DNA from: Myxococcota bacterium
GTDB taxonomy: Bacteria; Myxococcota_A; UBA9160; UBA6930
Direction: 5' to 3'
DNA: 64,000 nt
Assembly: GCA_028277885.1 (NCBI GenBank)
Contig: JANQFK010000023.1
Location: forward strand, 62,001 to 126,000
Shown: positions 31,382 through 40,537 of the stretch, piece after piece
How positions within the stretch are numbered: position 1 is the first letter of the stretch
Layout of the letters: each line of letters starts with the position of its first letter
Made by a program: the position numbers and the translations under genes
The notes under the pieces: model-generated
The model's input: the letters and a program-made list of their open reading frames with translations, nothing else
Databases searched by the model: none
What the model was told of the DNA's origin: nothing

Positions 31382-33955
31382 CTAGAAGCCGATGTTGGGC
31401 GGCGGCTCGGTCAGGGGGTCGCAGGGCACGAGCCGCCCGCCGTCGAGCTCGTCGGGGTTCGGGTCCCCGCCGCTCGCGAAGCCGTCGCAGACTCCGTCGC
31501 AGGTGTTGGAGATGGCGCCGGGCGTGCCCGCCAGGGAGGGCGGCACCTCCGAGGGGTCCTGGAGCCAGCGCGCGATCTGGAGCTGCTCGGCCAGGGTCTG
31601 GAAGCTGCGGCCGTGGGGCTCGCAGGCCGAGACCACGTCGAAGGGACCGCCGTCGCCCAGCGGCGGCGTGTTGGCCAGCGGCGGGATGAAGGGCAGGTGC
31701 TCGGGGTTCTCGAGGTCGTACATGGCGAGGTCGTACCAGACCTGGGCGCCCACGAAGTCCGGATCGCCGGGGCCGAGGGGGCCGGCCAGGTCGGGCACGA
31801 GCGGGCGCGCGCTCACCGCCGAGCCGGTGGCCGGCACGCCGCCGCGCAGGTTCGGGAGCCCCAGGGTCCGGGCCGTGATCTCCGAGGACTCGTTGGGCAC
31901 GATGCCGTCGAAGCGCGCCACGGTCATCAGCACCTTCTTCGGGTCGCCCGAGCCCGGGAGCGGGTCGCGGGTCACGTGGGTGAGGTAGCCGGCGGGCTCG
32001 CCGCGGGCCCAGAGCTCCTGGGCGAGGCCCCACACGAGCGCCTGGTCCATGGGGTCGGGGATCACTCCCAGCAGCACGGTGGAGATCAGGCCGATGGCGC
32101 CGGAGCGCTGCACCAGCATGGAGAAGTTCGAGCCCGGGATGTCCACCGCGACGTGGCCCACGTCGGGAGACAGGGCCGAGAAGAACAGGCCCATGATGCC
32201 GCCCAGGCTGATCCCGACGTAGCCGAGCTCGGCCTCCGGCCCGGCGAAGACGCCGACGCCGCCGGGGGTCTGGAAGGCCGGGTGCCGGTTGAAGCGCCCG
32301 TCCTTGAGCATGCGGGCCAGGACCAGGGTGTTCACCATGCCCTGCTGGAGCCGGTCGGGGAGCGCGCCGAACTCGTCCAGGTTGCCGAGCAGCCCGAGCA
32401 CGAAGCTCGGCTCGGTGAGGGCGAAGTCGAAGGCCGAGAGGCCCAGCCACTCCGTCGCGCCGGCCACCCGGTCGAAGCTGCCGAGGCCCGCCTCCTGGAG
32501 GGTCTCGGAGATGCCGTCGGCCACGCCCACGATGCTCGGCCCGTTGCCGAAGAGACCGTGGCCCGTGAGCAGCGGGGGCAGCGGCGTGCCGCCGTCCTCG
32601 AGCACCTTGCACGGGATGCGGATCGTGAAGTTGGCGAGCAGGGTGCCCTGCTCGTCCGGGAGCCCGTCGCCGTCGTCGTCCACCAGCCGCGAGGGGGCCT
32701 GCGGGTTCAGGAGCGGGTCGTCGTCGAGGAAGAGCGAGACCTTGTAGGTGCCCCGGACGTCGCGCCAGGTCACGGCGCCGGGCGCGTCGCAGTCGAACTC
32801 CTCGGAGCCGGCACCGAAGGGGAGCACCTGGAAGCTGAGGAACGGGTCGTCGGGGAGCCCCAGCCGCGCGAAGGCGCGCTCGCGCATCGCCAGCATCGCG
32901 CCCGTGAGGTCGGCGTCGCTCTGCACCACGAAGTCGAAGGCGAGCAGGAGGTCCCCCCGCGCCACCCCGGCGGACTCGAGCTTCTGGAAGATCTCCAGCA
33001 TCCCGGAGCGGCGGGCCTCGACCCCGGGGACGGTCGTGGGACGGCCGTCGCGCAGCGCCGCGAAGGCGGACTCGGCCCGGACGGCGCTGCCGCTCGGGTC
33101 CACGAGGTCGCGCAGGGCCACGATGTAGCGGTGCCCCGGCGTGAGGCTCACGCCCGGGCGCAGGTAGAGCACCTCGCGCGGGTTCCCGGCCTCCACGGCC
33201 GGCGCGTCGCGCTCGACGAAGTGCAGCACCGGCTGCATGCCCGCGTCCACGTCGAAGAGCAGGGTGGGGCTGTCGGGATCCAGCGAGCGCGTGCCGTAGG
33301 TGCGGGTCTCGGGGAGCAGGCGCGAGGCCCCGGAGAGCTCGGGATCCACGCCGCCCGGGAAGTGGGTGAGGATCTGCACCATCGGGCTGAAGCCGTCGTT
33401 GCCGTCGAAGCCGTCGGGATCGAGAGGCGCGGGCGCCGCGGGCATCCCCACCGCCGGGTAGCGGACGCGCCAGCCCGTCTCGGTCTCCGCGGCCTCGAGG
33501 AAGCGGGAGGACGGGAAGGGCAGCAGGCACTCGACGCCGTTCAGCACCTCGCACTCGTCCGGGCTCTCGAAGGCCGCGAGGTCCACCCAGGTGATGGCGA
33601 AGACCTCGATCTGGAGGGCCGGCATGCTGGCGGGGCCGACCTTCACCCTCGCCTCGATGCGCTGGCGCCCTGCGTCGAGGCCCGAGAGGCTCGCGATCCA
33701 GCGGTCGCCCTCGAGGCGCGGGCTCTCGGGCACGAGGGTCTCGCCCGTCTCGGCCAGGACCTCGACGGTTTCGGGCAGCGCCATGGGGGGCAGGCTCAGC
33801 ACCACCTCGAGGGGCGCGCCCACGTCCGAGAGCTGCCCCCAGCGCGGCGCCTCGAAGTGGAACAGGCCGTCGCGGCAGCTGCTGCCGAGGGAGGCGAGGC
33901 CGAGGACGAGCAGGGCGAGGACGCGGGTCCAGGACGGCGGCGTGGGGCGCGGCAT
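31382..33955 (-). CDS. Exported alpha/beta-hydrolase (lipase-like), unknown substrate
   Basis: 857 aa. Signal peptide ([19 protein letters not shown]) with a possible lipidated Cys near 27, although the lipobox is atypical. An Ig-like beta region at about 30-120 follows ([28 protein letters not shown]). Then comes a long region with an Asp-rich segment [19 protein letters not shown], reminiscent of thrombospondin-type-3 calcium loops. The alpha/beta-hydrolase core has the nucleophile elbow [14 protein letters not shown] (GxSxG) and [12 protein letters not shown] as likely oxyanion loop. The C-terminus contains paired Cys (CDGVCDG). It matches large secreted hydrolases of deltaproteobacterial type; lipase or esterase activity is inferred only. 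TAGGAT lies 35 bases upstream. Confidence 0.7.
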   Translation of the reverse strand: MPRPTPPSWTRVLALLVLGLASLGSSCRDGLFHFEAPRWGQLSDVGAPLEVVLSLPPMALPETVEVLAETGETLVPESPRLEGDRWIASLSGLDAGRQRIEARVKVGPASMPALQIEVFAITWVDLAAFESPDECEVLNGVECLLPFPSSRFLEAAETETGWRVRYPAVGMPAAPAPLDPDGFDGNDGFSPMVQILTHFPGGVDPELSGASRLLPETRTYGTRSLDPDSPTLLFDVDAGMQPVLHFVERDAPAVEAGNPREVLYLRPGVSLTPGHRYIVALRDLVDPSGSAVRAESAFAALRDGRPTTVPGVEARRSGMLEIFQKLESAGVARGDLLLAFDFVVQSDADLTGAMLAMRERAFARLGLPDDPFLSFQVLPFGAGSEEFDCDAPGAVTWRDVRGTYKVSLFLDDDPLLNPQAPSRLVDDDGDGLPDEQGTLLANFTIRIPCKVLEDGGTPLPPLLTGHGLFGNGPSIVGVADGISETLQEAGLGSFDRVAGATEWLGLSAFDFALTEPSFVLGLLGNLDEFGALPDRLQQGMVNTLVLARMLKDGRFNRHPAFQTPGGVGVFAGPEAELGYVGISLGGIMGLFFSALSPDVGHVAVDIPGSNFSMLVQRSGAIGLISTVLLGVIPDPMDQALVWGLAQELWARGEPAGYLTHVTRDPLPGSGDPKKVLMTVARFDGIVPNESSEITARTLGLPNLRGGVPATGSAVSARPLVPDLAGPLGPGDPDFVGAQVWYDLAMYDLENPEHLPFIPPLANTPPLGDGGPFDVVSACEPHGRSFQTLAEQLQIARWLQDPSEVPPSLAGTPGAISNTCDGVCDGFASGGDPNPDELDGGRLVPCDPLTEPPPNIGF

Positions 33956-33989
33956 GGGGTCTCCAGGAGCGGGTCGGCCGTGTCGATCG

Positions 33990-33995
33990 ATCCTA
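33990..33995 (-). promoter_or_regulatory. Candidate -10 (TAGGAT) of the exported hydrolase gene
   Basis: TAGGAT on the minus strand, 35 bases before the ATG. It is the same TAGGAT hexamer as before the GHMP kinase. The adjacent cgatcgatc gives a locally less GC-rich patch. Confidence 0.3.
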
Positions 33996-34033
33996 GCAGC
34001 CCCGGAGACTCGCCGCGGGCCGGGGCGCGCCCG

Positions 34034-35509
34034 CTAGCGGCGCGCCGGCACCGCCATCACCTTGGTCTCGAGGTACTCCTCGAAGCCCTCGCGCCCGTTC
34101 TCCCGCCCGATGCCGCTCTGCCCCATGCCGCCGAAGGGGGTGTCCACGTGGAACCACTGGGCGCCGTTCACCGAGAGGGTCCCGCTGCGGATGCGGCGAG
34201 CCACGCCGAGGGCGCGCTCCAGGCTCCCCCCGCTCACCGACCCGGAGAGCCCGTAGGGCGTCCCGTTGGCGATCCGCACGGCGTCGTCGTCGTCCTCGTA
34301 GGGGATCACGCAGAGCACCGGACCGAAGATCTCCTCCTGGGCGATGGTGGAGTCCGGATCGACGTCGGCGAACAGGGTGGGCTCCACGTAGAAGCCCCGG
34401 GGCAGGTGCTTCGGCACGCCGCCGCCCAGCACCAGGCGCGCGCCCTCGCGCCGGCCCTTCTCGACGTAGGCGAGCACGCGCTCCTGCTGGCGGCGGCTGA
34501 TCTGGGGGCCCTGGAGGTTCCGCGGGTCCCGGGGGTCGCCGTAGCTCCAGCTCTCGAAGGCCGCCCGGGCGATGGCCAGGCCCTCGTCGTAGCGCGAGCG
34601 CGGCAGCAGCAGCCGCGTGTTGATCGCGCAGCCCTGGCCGCCGTGGACGCAGGTGGTGCCCACCATGGCCAGCGCCTTGTCGAGCTTCGCGTCGTCGAGC
34701 ACCACGTGGGCGCTCTTGCCACCGAGCTCGAGGAACACCTTCTTCAGCGTCGCCGAGGCGCACTCCATCACGCGCCGGCCCGTCGCCGTCGAGCCGGTGA
34801 AGGTGACGAGGTCGACCCGCGGGTCCGTGGCCAGGATCTCGCCGACGCCGTGGTCCGAGGAGGCCACCACGTTCACCACGCCCGCCGGGAGGTCGGTGCG
34901 CTCGGCGACCAGCCGGCCGAGGTGGGTGGCGCACCAGGGCGTGTCCGGCGCCGGCTTCAGCACCACGGTGCAGCCCGCCGCCAGCGCCGGTCCGAGCTTC
35001 GCCAGGTTCAGGTACAGGGGCACGTTCCACGGCGTGATGGCCCCCACCACGCCGGCGGGCTCGCGGCGCAGGATGCGGCCCTGGGGCTGCCCGAGGTAGG
35101 GCACGTCCTCCAGGCGTCGCTCGAAGGCGTAGCTCTCGGCGAGCTCCGCCCAGTAGGCGACCATCTGGATCGGGTCGTCCACCTGCATGAAGGGCGTCGT
35201 CGAGACGGGCGCTCCCACCTCGTGGACCACGATGGAGCGCAGCGTCTCCTTCTCCTCGCGCAGGGCCTCGAGGAGCTGGCCCAGGCAGCGCGCCCGCAGC
35301 GCCGCGTCCTCGCGCCAGGAGGTCTCGTCGAAGGCGCGTCGCGCCGCCGCCACGGCGGCCAGCGCGTCGTCCTTGGTGCCGTCGGCGCAGTCGCCCAGCA
35401 CATCCCCGGTGGCGGGGTCGACGTTCTCGAAGCGAGCCCCGTTGCTGGCCTCGACCAGCTCGCCGTCGATCAGGTTGCGCGTCTCGGGGCTCGGGGGAGC
35501 GAGGGCCAT
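34034..35509 (-). CDS. NAD(P)-dependent aldehyde dehydrogenase
   Basis: 491 aa, ATG start with AGGAGG upstream. ALDH superfamily: ITPWNVPLYLNLAKLGPALAAGCTVVLKPAPDTPW (about 150-185), FTGSTATGRRVM, KKVFLELGGKSAHVV (general base Glu, about 257), GGQGCAINTRLLLPRSRYDE (nucleophile Cys, about 290), EEIFGPVLCVIPYEDDDDAVRIANGTPYGLSGSV. It oxidises an aldehyde to the acid. Last gene of the P450-SDR-ALDH operon (19 bases after the SDR stop), where it would finish an alcohol-aldehyde-acid sequence started by the P450. Confidence 0.93.
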   Translation of the reverse strand: MALAPPSPETRNLIDGELVEASNGARFENVDPATGDVLGDCADGTKDDALAAVAAARRAFDETSWREDAALRARCLGQLLEALREEKETLRSIVVHEVGAPVSTTPFMQVDDPIQMVAYWAELAESYAFERRLEDVPYLGQPQGRILRREPAGVVGAITPWNVPLYLNLAKLGPALAAGCTVVLKPAPDTPWCATHLGRLVAERTDLPAGVVNVVASSDHGVGEILATDPRVDLVTFTGSTATGRRVMECASATLKKVFLELGGKSAHVVLDDAKLDKALAMVGTTCVHGGQGCAINTRLLLPRSRYDEGLAIARAAFESWSYGDPRDPRNLQGPQISRRQQERVLAYVEKGRREGARLVLGGGVPKHLPRGFYVEPTLFADVDPDSTIAQEEIFGPVLCVIPYEDDDDAVRIANGTPYGLSGSVSGGSLERALGVARRIRSGTLSVNGAQWFHVDTPFGGMGQSGIGRENGREGFEEYLETKVMAVPARR

Positions 35510-35528
35510 GGGTCCTCCTGGGGGTCGT

Positions 35529-36308
35529 TCACGCCGGCTCGTCCCGGTGCCTGCGGCTGCGCCCGCCGGGCTGGACCTCGACCACGGTGGGGTAGGACTC
35601 GTCCACCGGGATCCGGACCGTGCGCACGATGGCGCGGGCGACGCTCTCGGCCGGCATCCAATGCAGGTTGCGGTAGACGCCCCAGTACTTCCAGGAGGCG
35701 AGGATCTCGTGGATGCGGTCCTGGGGCATGCGGGTGCCGAACTCGCTGCCCGTGGGGCCCACGCGGATCAGGATCGAGCGCACCCCGGTGCCCTCGGTCT
35801 CCATCTCGAGCACCCGGGCGAAGGCCTCCAGGCCCGCCTTGGCGGCCGCGTAGGCGCCCTGGTAGGGGCGCGGGCGGGCCGCGCTGTCCGAGCCCACGAA
35901 CACCACGTCGCCGGCGCGGCGCTCGAGCATCCCCGGGAGCAGGGCGCGGGTCACGTAGAGCGCGCCGAGGAGGTTCACCTCGACGTCGGCGCGGAGCTCC
36001 TCGACCCGGGCCTCGTGGACGAGGGCCGCGAGGTTCTGGCCCGCGTTGTTGACCAGCACGTCGCAGGGCCCGAGCTCCGCGCTGGCCGCGGCGCAGAACG
36101 CGTCCACCGAGCCGGGGTCCGCCACGTCGAGGGCGTGGGCGAAGGCCCGGCCGCCCGCCTCCTCGACCTGCTTCGCCACGGCCGCCAGGCGCTCCATGCG
36201 CCGGGCTCCCAGGGCCACGCGCCAGCCCAGGCGTCCGCACTCCACCGCCGTGGCCGCGCCGATCCCCGAGGAGGCGCCCGTCACGAAGACGCTGCGCCCC
36301 TCAGCCAC
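35529..36308 (-). CDS. Short-chain dehydrogenase/reductase
   Basis: 259 aa, GTG start overlapping the P450 stop by 8 bases. Classical SDR: VFVTGASSGIGAATAVECGRLGW (TGxxxGxG, NAD(P) site), DVLVNNAGQN (NNAG), VFVGSDSAARPRPYQGAYAAAKAGLEAF with catalytic Ser and YxxxK. No membrane segment. Arg-41 and Arg-42 after the second strand (GARRMERL) suggest a preference for NADP(H). In this operon it probably oxidises a hydroxyl made by the P450, or reduces a carbonyl; the substrate is not evident. Confidence 0.92.
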   Translation of the reverse strand: MAEGRSVFVTGASSGIGAATAVECGRLGWRVALGARRMERLAAVAKQVEEAGGRAFAHALDVADPGSVDAFCAAASAELGPCDVLVNNAGQNLAALVHEARVEELRADVEVNLLGALYVTRALLPGMLERRAGDVVFVGSDSAARPRPYQGAYAAAKAGLEAFARVLEMETEGTGVRSILIRVGPTGSEFGTRMPQDRIHEILASWKYWGVYRNLHWMPAESVARAIVRTVRIPVDESYPTVVEVQPGGRSRRHRDEPA

Positions 36309-37482
36309 GGCGCAGCTCGAGGGGCAGGGCGGCGAAGCCGCGCACGTTCACCGAGTGCACGCGCACCAGGCCCGCGGGCTCGACCTCGTAGTCCGGGAAG
36401 CGCCGCCAGAACTCCTCGAGCACCACCCGCGCCTCGAGGCGCGCCAGGGACGCGCCCAGGCAGAAGTGCGTGCCCTGGCCGAAGGAGACCATGGCCGAGG
36501 CGTTGCGCCGGATGTCGTAGGCGTCGGGGCTCTCGAAGGCCCGCTCGTCGCGGTTCGCCGAGCCGAGCAGCAGCAGCACCCGGGCGCCCTCGGGCACCCG
36601 CTGGCCGTGCAGGGCGAGCTCGCGGTGGGTGACCCGGCCGATCACCTGGCTCGAGGCGTCGTAGCGCAGGGTCTCCTCGATCCAGCCGGGGATCCGCCCC
36701 GGATCGTCGGCGACGAGCTTGCGCTGGTCCGGGTTCCGCCACAGCCAGTAGAGCGCGTTGGCGAGGAGCTTCGTGGTGGTCTCGTTCCCGGCCACGATCA
36801 TCAGGTTGCAGAAGGAGACGATCTCGGCGGGGGCGAGGCGCTGGCCGTCGATCTCCGCGGCGAGCAGGGCGCTGATCAGGTCCTCGCCGGGGGTGCGCGT
36901 GCGCTCGGCCACGCGCTCCGAGAAGTAGCGCCAGATGTGCTGGAAGGCCTCGAGCCCCTCGGGCGGCACGTCGAGGACGCCCTCCTCGCGGTGCACCAGC
37001 CGATCGGCCCAGGCGCGCAGGGTGCCGCGGTCGGTCTCGGGCACGCCCAGCATCTCGCTGATCACGTCCATGGGGAGCCGGCCCGCGAGGTCGGCGACGA
37101 AGTCCGAGCGACCCGCCTCGGCCATGCGCTCGAGGTGCGCCACCGCCATGGCGCGGATGCGCGGCTCGAGGGCGGCCACGCGCCGCGGCGTGAAGCCCCG
37201 GGAGACCAGCGCCCGCATCTGGGTGTGACGTGGCGGGTCCATGGCCAGGAACGACATGCCGAGGTGGGCGTGGGGCCCCGAGGCCGCCGGGTCGAGGGTG
37301 ACGCCGTGGGCGTTCGAGTAGCGCTCGGTGTCCTTGATGGCCGAGAGCACGTCCGCGTGGCGCGAGAGCGCCCAGAAGTCGAGGGCCTCGTTGCGGTAGA
37401 GGGGCGCCTCGGCGCGCAGGCGCGCGTAGATGGGGTAGGGGTCCTCGTGGGCCTCGTAGGCGTAGGGGTCGTAGACGAGCAA
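36301..37482 (-). CDS. Cytochrome P450
   Basis: 393 aa, TTG start with GGGAG 9 bases upstream. Soluble bacterial class I P450. HAHLGMSFLAMDPPRHTQMRALVSRGFTPRRVAALEPRI (helix B'-C region), I-helix IVAGNETTTKLLANAL, ExxR in IEETLRYDASSQV, heme loop FGQGTHFCLGASLARLE with Cys near 341. It differs from the other P450 of the window (5882-7108) throughout, so this is not a recent duplication. First gene of an operon with SDR and ALDH, overlapping the SDR by 8 bases. TAGCGT 31 bases upstream may be the -10. No redox partner gene nearby. Confidence 0.93.
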   Translation of the reverse strand: MLVYDPYAYEAHEDPYPIYARLRAEAPLYRNEALDFWALSRHADVLSAIKDTERYSNAHGVTLDPAASGPHAHLGMSFLAMDPPRHTQMRALVSRGFTPRRVAALEPRIRAMAVAHLERMAEAGRSDFVADLAGRLPMDVISEMLGVPETDRGTLRAWADRLVHREEGVLDVPPEGLEAFQHIWRYFSERVAERTRTPGEDLISALLAAEIDGQRLAPAEIVSFCNLMIVAGNETTTKLLANALYWLWRNPDQRKLVADDPGRIPGWIEETLRYDASSQVIGRVTHRELALHGQRVPEGARVLLLLGSANRDERAFESPDAYDIRRNASAMVSFGQGTHFCLGASLARLEARVVLEEFWRRFPDYEVEPAGLVRVHSVNVRGFAALPLELRRG

Positions 37483-37512
37483 CGCGGCGCGCTCCCGGGA
37501 TCTCGACGGGCC

Positions 37513-37518
37513 ACGCTA
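37513..37518 (-). promoter_or_regulatory. Candidate -10 (TAGCGT) of P450-SDR-ALDH operon
   Basis: GATAGCGT on the minus strand, about 31 bases before the TTG start, in the 271-base divergent gap with the GGDEF-EAL gene. One of the TAnnnT hexamers of this window. Confidence 0.25.
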
Positions 37519-37753
37519 TCCCATCCGATCTCGCCGCGAAGCCGCCGCGCGCCCGACCGGCCCGGGGGCCCGGAGCGCTCTCCGGGGCCGCCCGCGACCA
37601 AGCCCGGTCCAGCGGATGGCCGCGCCGGCCCGCCCCGCCAGCCCGGTCCGGAGAGCGGCCCCGCGGGGACCAATCGAGTTGGAGTCCTCGGCCGATCCTG
37701 CCGATCCAGGAGGTGCGCGGGCGCGTCCTCGAGGTGCTCCGCGGGAGGGTGGA

Positions 37754-39628
37754 GTGTCCGAGCAGAGCGAGCCCAGGCCCGAGGACGCCGACTCCCTGAC
37801 GCTCCTGCTGGTGGCGGAGGACCCGCTGAGCGCCCGGCGCATCCGCGAGATGCTCGAGCGCCGCGAGGGCGAGGGCTCGCGCTTCTCGATCACCAGCGTG
37901 CCGCGGGTGGAGGACGCCCTCGTGCGCCTCCAGCACGGCGGCTTCGACGTGATGCTCCTCGACCACTCCGTGGACGAGGCCCACGGCCTCGACTCGCTCC
38001 AGCGCGCCCGGGTGGCGGCGCGCGCGGTGCCCGTCGTGGTGCTCACCTACCAGCGCGACGAGGACTTCGCCCTGGAGGCGGTGCGCACCGGCGCCCAGGA
38101 CTACCTCGCCAAGGGCGAGGTCACGCCGGCGCTGCTCGCCCGCACCCTGCTCCACGCCGTGGAGCGCCATCGCATGATGCGCGAGCTCACCCAGGCCCAG
38201 CAGCGCCAGCACTTCCTGGCCAGCCACGACGCCCTCACCAAGCTGCCCAACCGCTACTCCTTCCTCGCGTCGCTGCGCGGGCTGCTCGCCGAGGCCGAGC
38301 GCCGCCGCGAGGAGGTCGCGGTGCTGTTCTTCGACCTCGACGGCTTCAAGCGCATCAACGACAGCCTGGGCCACGCGGCCGGCGACGAGCTGCTCGGCGA
38401 CGTCGCGGGGCGGCTGCGGCGGCTGATCGGCAAGCGCGACCTGGTGGCGCGCCTCGGCGGCGACGAGTTCGTGGCCGCGCTGCCCGCCGTGCGCGACCCC
38501 CAGCGTCCCCTCGAGCTCGCCGAGACCATCCGCGCCGCCATCGAGAAGCCCTACTACCTGAACGGCCTCGAGTGCTGGGTGAGCACCAGCATCGGCATCT
38601 CCCGCCATCCCCGGGACGGGCGCGACGCCGACGCGCTGATCCGCTGCGCCGACGCGGCCATGTACCAGGCCAAGGGGGCGGGCAAGAACCAGATCCGCGA
38701 GTTCGACGAGCAGATGAACGAGAGCGCCCAGGAGCGCTTCGATCTGGTGAACGGCCTGCGCGACGCCATCCACAGCGGCCTGCTCGCGCTGATGTTCCAG
38801 CCCCAGGTCGACATCCAGCGCGAGGAGCTGGTGGCCGCCGAGACCCTGGTGCGCTGGCACCACCCGACCCGCGGCGCCATCTCCCCCACCGAGTTCATCC
38901 CCGTGGCCGAGGAGACCGGGCTGATGGTGCCCCTCGGCGAGTGGGTGCTGCGGACGGCCTGCGCGACGGCGGCGAGCTGGAGGGCGGTGCCCGGCGCCCG
39001 CGTCGCCGTCAACATCTCGGGGCGCCAGCTCGAGCAGCCCGACTTCTCGAGTCGCGTGCAGCGGATCCTCGAGGAGACGGGCCTGCCCCGGGAGCGGCTC
39101 GAGATCGAGCTCACCGAGTCCCTGGCGGCCAGCGACGGCGCGCTGGCCGTGCTCGAGCGCCTGCGGGAGCTGGGCATCCGCACCGCGATCGACGACTTCG
39201 GCACCGGCTACTCGTCCCTCACCCGCCTGCGCCGGCTGCCCGTCGACACCCTCAAGATCGACCGCTCCTTCGTGCACGGCGTGTCGCTGAACGACCCCGA
39301 CGCGGTGATCCTCGAGTCCATGATCCGCATCGCGTCGGGGCTCGGCCTCGAGGTGGTGGCCGAGGGCGTCGAGACCCTCGAGGAGATGGACGCGCTGCGC
39401 GCCCTCGGCTGCACGCTCATGCAGGGCTACCTGTTCAGCAAGCCCCTGCCGAAGATCGACTTCGAGGCCGAGGTGGGGCGCGAGGACGCCGAGTGGCGGA
39501 TGCCCCTCGACCGGCCCGAGGCCTGGCTACCGCTCGGCGAGCGCGCCGCGGAGCCCGAGCCCGGACCCGACGACGAGGGCAACCTGCCCGCCGTCCGCAA
39601 CCTCGGCAGCCGGCCGCGCCACGGCTAG
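37754..39628 (+). CDS. Response-regulator GGDEF-EAL cyclic-di-GMP protein
   Basis: 624 aa from GTG 37754 (GGAGG five bases upstream); the track start at 37616 adds a Pro/Ala/Arg stretch unlike REC proteins. Receiver domain at about 15-130: LLLVAEDPLSA acidic pair, MLLDHSV phospho-acceptor Asp, VVVLTY, DYLAKGE with the Lys. GGDEF domain: FFDLDGFKRINDSLGHAAGDELL and intact RLGGDEFVAALP; the RxxD inhibitory site reads GKRD, so feedback inhibition is probably lost. EAL domain: AETLVRW (ETL instead of EAL, catalytic Glu kept), NISGRQL, ELTES, AIDDFGTGYSSL, KIDRSFV, VVAEGVET. Both activities look possible. Signal and sensor kinase are unknown. Repeat copy D follows the stop by 3 bases. Confidence 0.94.
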   Translation: MSEQSEPRPEDADSLTLLLVAEDPLSARRIREMLERREGEGSRFSITSVPRVEDALVRLQHGGFDVMLLDHSVDEAHGLDSLQRARVAARAVPVVVLTYQRDEDFALEAVRTGAQDYLAKGEVTPALLARTLLHAVERHRMMRELTQAQQRQHFLASHDALTKLPNRYSFLASLRGLLAEAERRREEVAVLFFDLDGFKRINDSLGHAAGDELLGDVAGRLRRLIGKRDLVARLGGDEFVAALPAVRDPQRPLELAETIRAAIEKPYYLNGLECWVSTSIGISRHPRDGRDADALIRCADAAMYQAKGAGKNQIREFDEQMNESAQERFDLVNGLRDAIHSGLLALMFQPQVDIQREELVAAETLVRWHHPTRGAISPTEFIPVAEETGLMVPLGEWVLRTACATAASWRAVPGARVAVNISGRQLEQPDFSSRVQRILEETGLPRERLEIELTESLAASDGALAVLERLRELGIRTAIDDFGTGYSSLTRLRRLPVDTLKIDRSFVHGVSLNDPDAVILESMIRIASGLGLEVVAEGVETLEEMDALRALGCTLMQGYLFSKPLPKIDFEAEVGREDAEWRMPLDRPEAWLPLGERAAEPEPGPDDEGNLPAVRNLGSRPRHG

Positions 39629-39631
39629 GAG

Positions 39632-39692
39632 GCCGACCCAGGATGGTCGGCTCCCGCCGCAAAGCGAGCCCGAAGGGCTCGCTCAGCCAGGC
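39632..39692 (+). repeat. Dispersed two-hairpin repeat, copy D
   Basis: Begins 3 bases after the GGDEF-EAL stop. Hairpin 1: GCCGACC-caggat-GGTCGGC (39632-39651). Spacer tcccgccgcaaa. Hairpin 2: GCGAGCCC-gaa-GGGCTCGC (39664-39682), perfect 8-bp arms. The tail tcagccaggc is close to copy B's. Placement and symmetry fit a 3'-end or terminator role, but no T-run follows. Confidence 0.85.
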
Positions 39693-39719
39693 GTGACGGC
39701 CGGGAGACACGGCCGCGAG

Positions 39720-40535
39720 TCACGACCTGGAGTCGGGCCGGGAGGCCGGGTCCTCCTTCTCGTCCTCGTCGGCCTCGGTCAGCAGGTCGACGGTGGGCAG
39801 CGGCGCGCCCTCGAAGCGCGCCGGGTCGAGCCAGCTGCGCAGCCGGTAGCCGAGGATCAGCACGATCATGCGCAGGCCGAGCCGGGCCGCGACCCACTTG
39901 TTGCCCGTCACCGAGGAGGCGCCGACCCGCTCGGTGTAGTTCACGGGCACCTGGATGATCTTCATCCCCTTGAGGATGCTCAGCACCATCATCTCGGGGC
40001 CGAAGAACGAGCCGTCCACGGTGAAGTGGGGCTGGAGCCGCTCGAGGGCGTCGCGGCGCACGCAGCGCAGGGTGCAGCCGACGTCGGTGAGCGCCGTGGT
40101 GTTGAAGAGCCCCTCCATCAGCTTGGCGACGGCGTAGTTGCCCCACTTGAGGAACAGCCCCATGTTGGCGCCCTGCCAGATCAGCTCCTTCATGGTGCGG
40201 GTGCCGTAGACGACCTCGAAGTCCTCCGCGTAGGCGAGGAGCTTGCGCACGTCCCGGCCCCGGAAGGTGCCGTCGGGCTCCGAGACCAGGATCAGGTCGC
40301 CCGAGGCCTCCCGGAAGCCGCGTCGGATGGCGGCGCCGTAGCCCTGGCGCGGCTCGTGGATCTCCCGGGCGCTGGTGAGGGCCACCTCCTCGCTGGTCCC
40401 GGGAGCCGCGTTGTTGTTCACCACGAGGATCTCGTCCACCACGCCGGTGGCCTCGAACTCCTCGATGCTCGCGCGGATCGAGTCGCGCTCGGCGTAGGTC
40501 GGCAGCACCACGGAGACGCTCCGTCCGCACCACAT
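39720..40535 (-). CDS. Family 2 glycosyltransferase (dolichol-phosphate-mannose-synthase type)
   Basis: 271 aa from ATG 40535, 2 bases after the methyltransferase stop; the track's 349-aa form runs into that gene. GT-A fold: VSVVLPTYAERDSIRASIEEF, VDEILVVNNNAAPGTSE, GYGAAIRRGFREASGDLILVSEPDGTFRGRD (the DxD position reads EPDG), YGTRTM, GCTLRCVRRDALERL, VNYTERVGASSVTGNKWVAARLG. No transmembrane segments, except a weak C-terminal hydrophobic helix (RMIVLILGYRL). It transfers a sugar from a nucleotide donor to a lipid or glycan acceptor. Part of the operon with the methyltransferase and TMTC-like protein. Confidence 0.88.
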   Translation of the reverse strand: MWCGRSVSVVLPTYAERDSIRASIEEFEATGVVDEILVVNNNAAPGTSEEVALTSAREIHEPRQGYGAAIRRGFREASGDLILVSEPDGTFRGRDVRKLLAYAEDFEVVYGTRTMKELIWQGANMGLFLKWGNYAVAKLMEGLFNTTALTDVGCTLRCVRRDALERLQPHFTVDGSFFGPEMMVLSILKGMKIIQVPVNYTERVGASSVTGNKWVAARLGLRMIVLILGYRLRSWLDPARFEGAPLPTVDLLTEADEDEKEDPASRPDSRS

Positions 40536-40537
40536 GC

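Noticed and set aside
29285-36052. 2255-aa plus-strand ORF
   Set aside because: Opposite-strand shadow of TypA, hydrolase, ALDH and SDR genes produced by high GC; low-complexity His/Gln/Val/Gly-rich translation.
5882-37482. The two P450 genes as a recent duplication
   Set aside because: They share only family motifs; the rest differs, so they are separate subfamilies.
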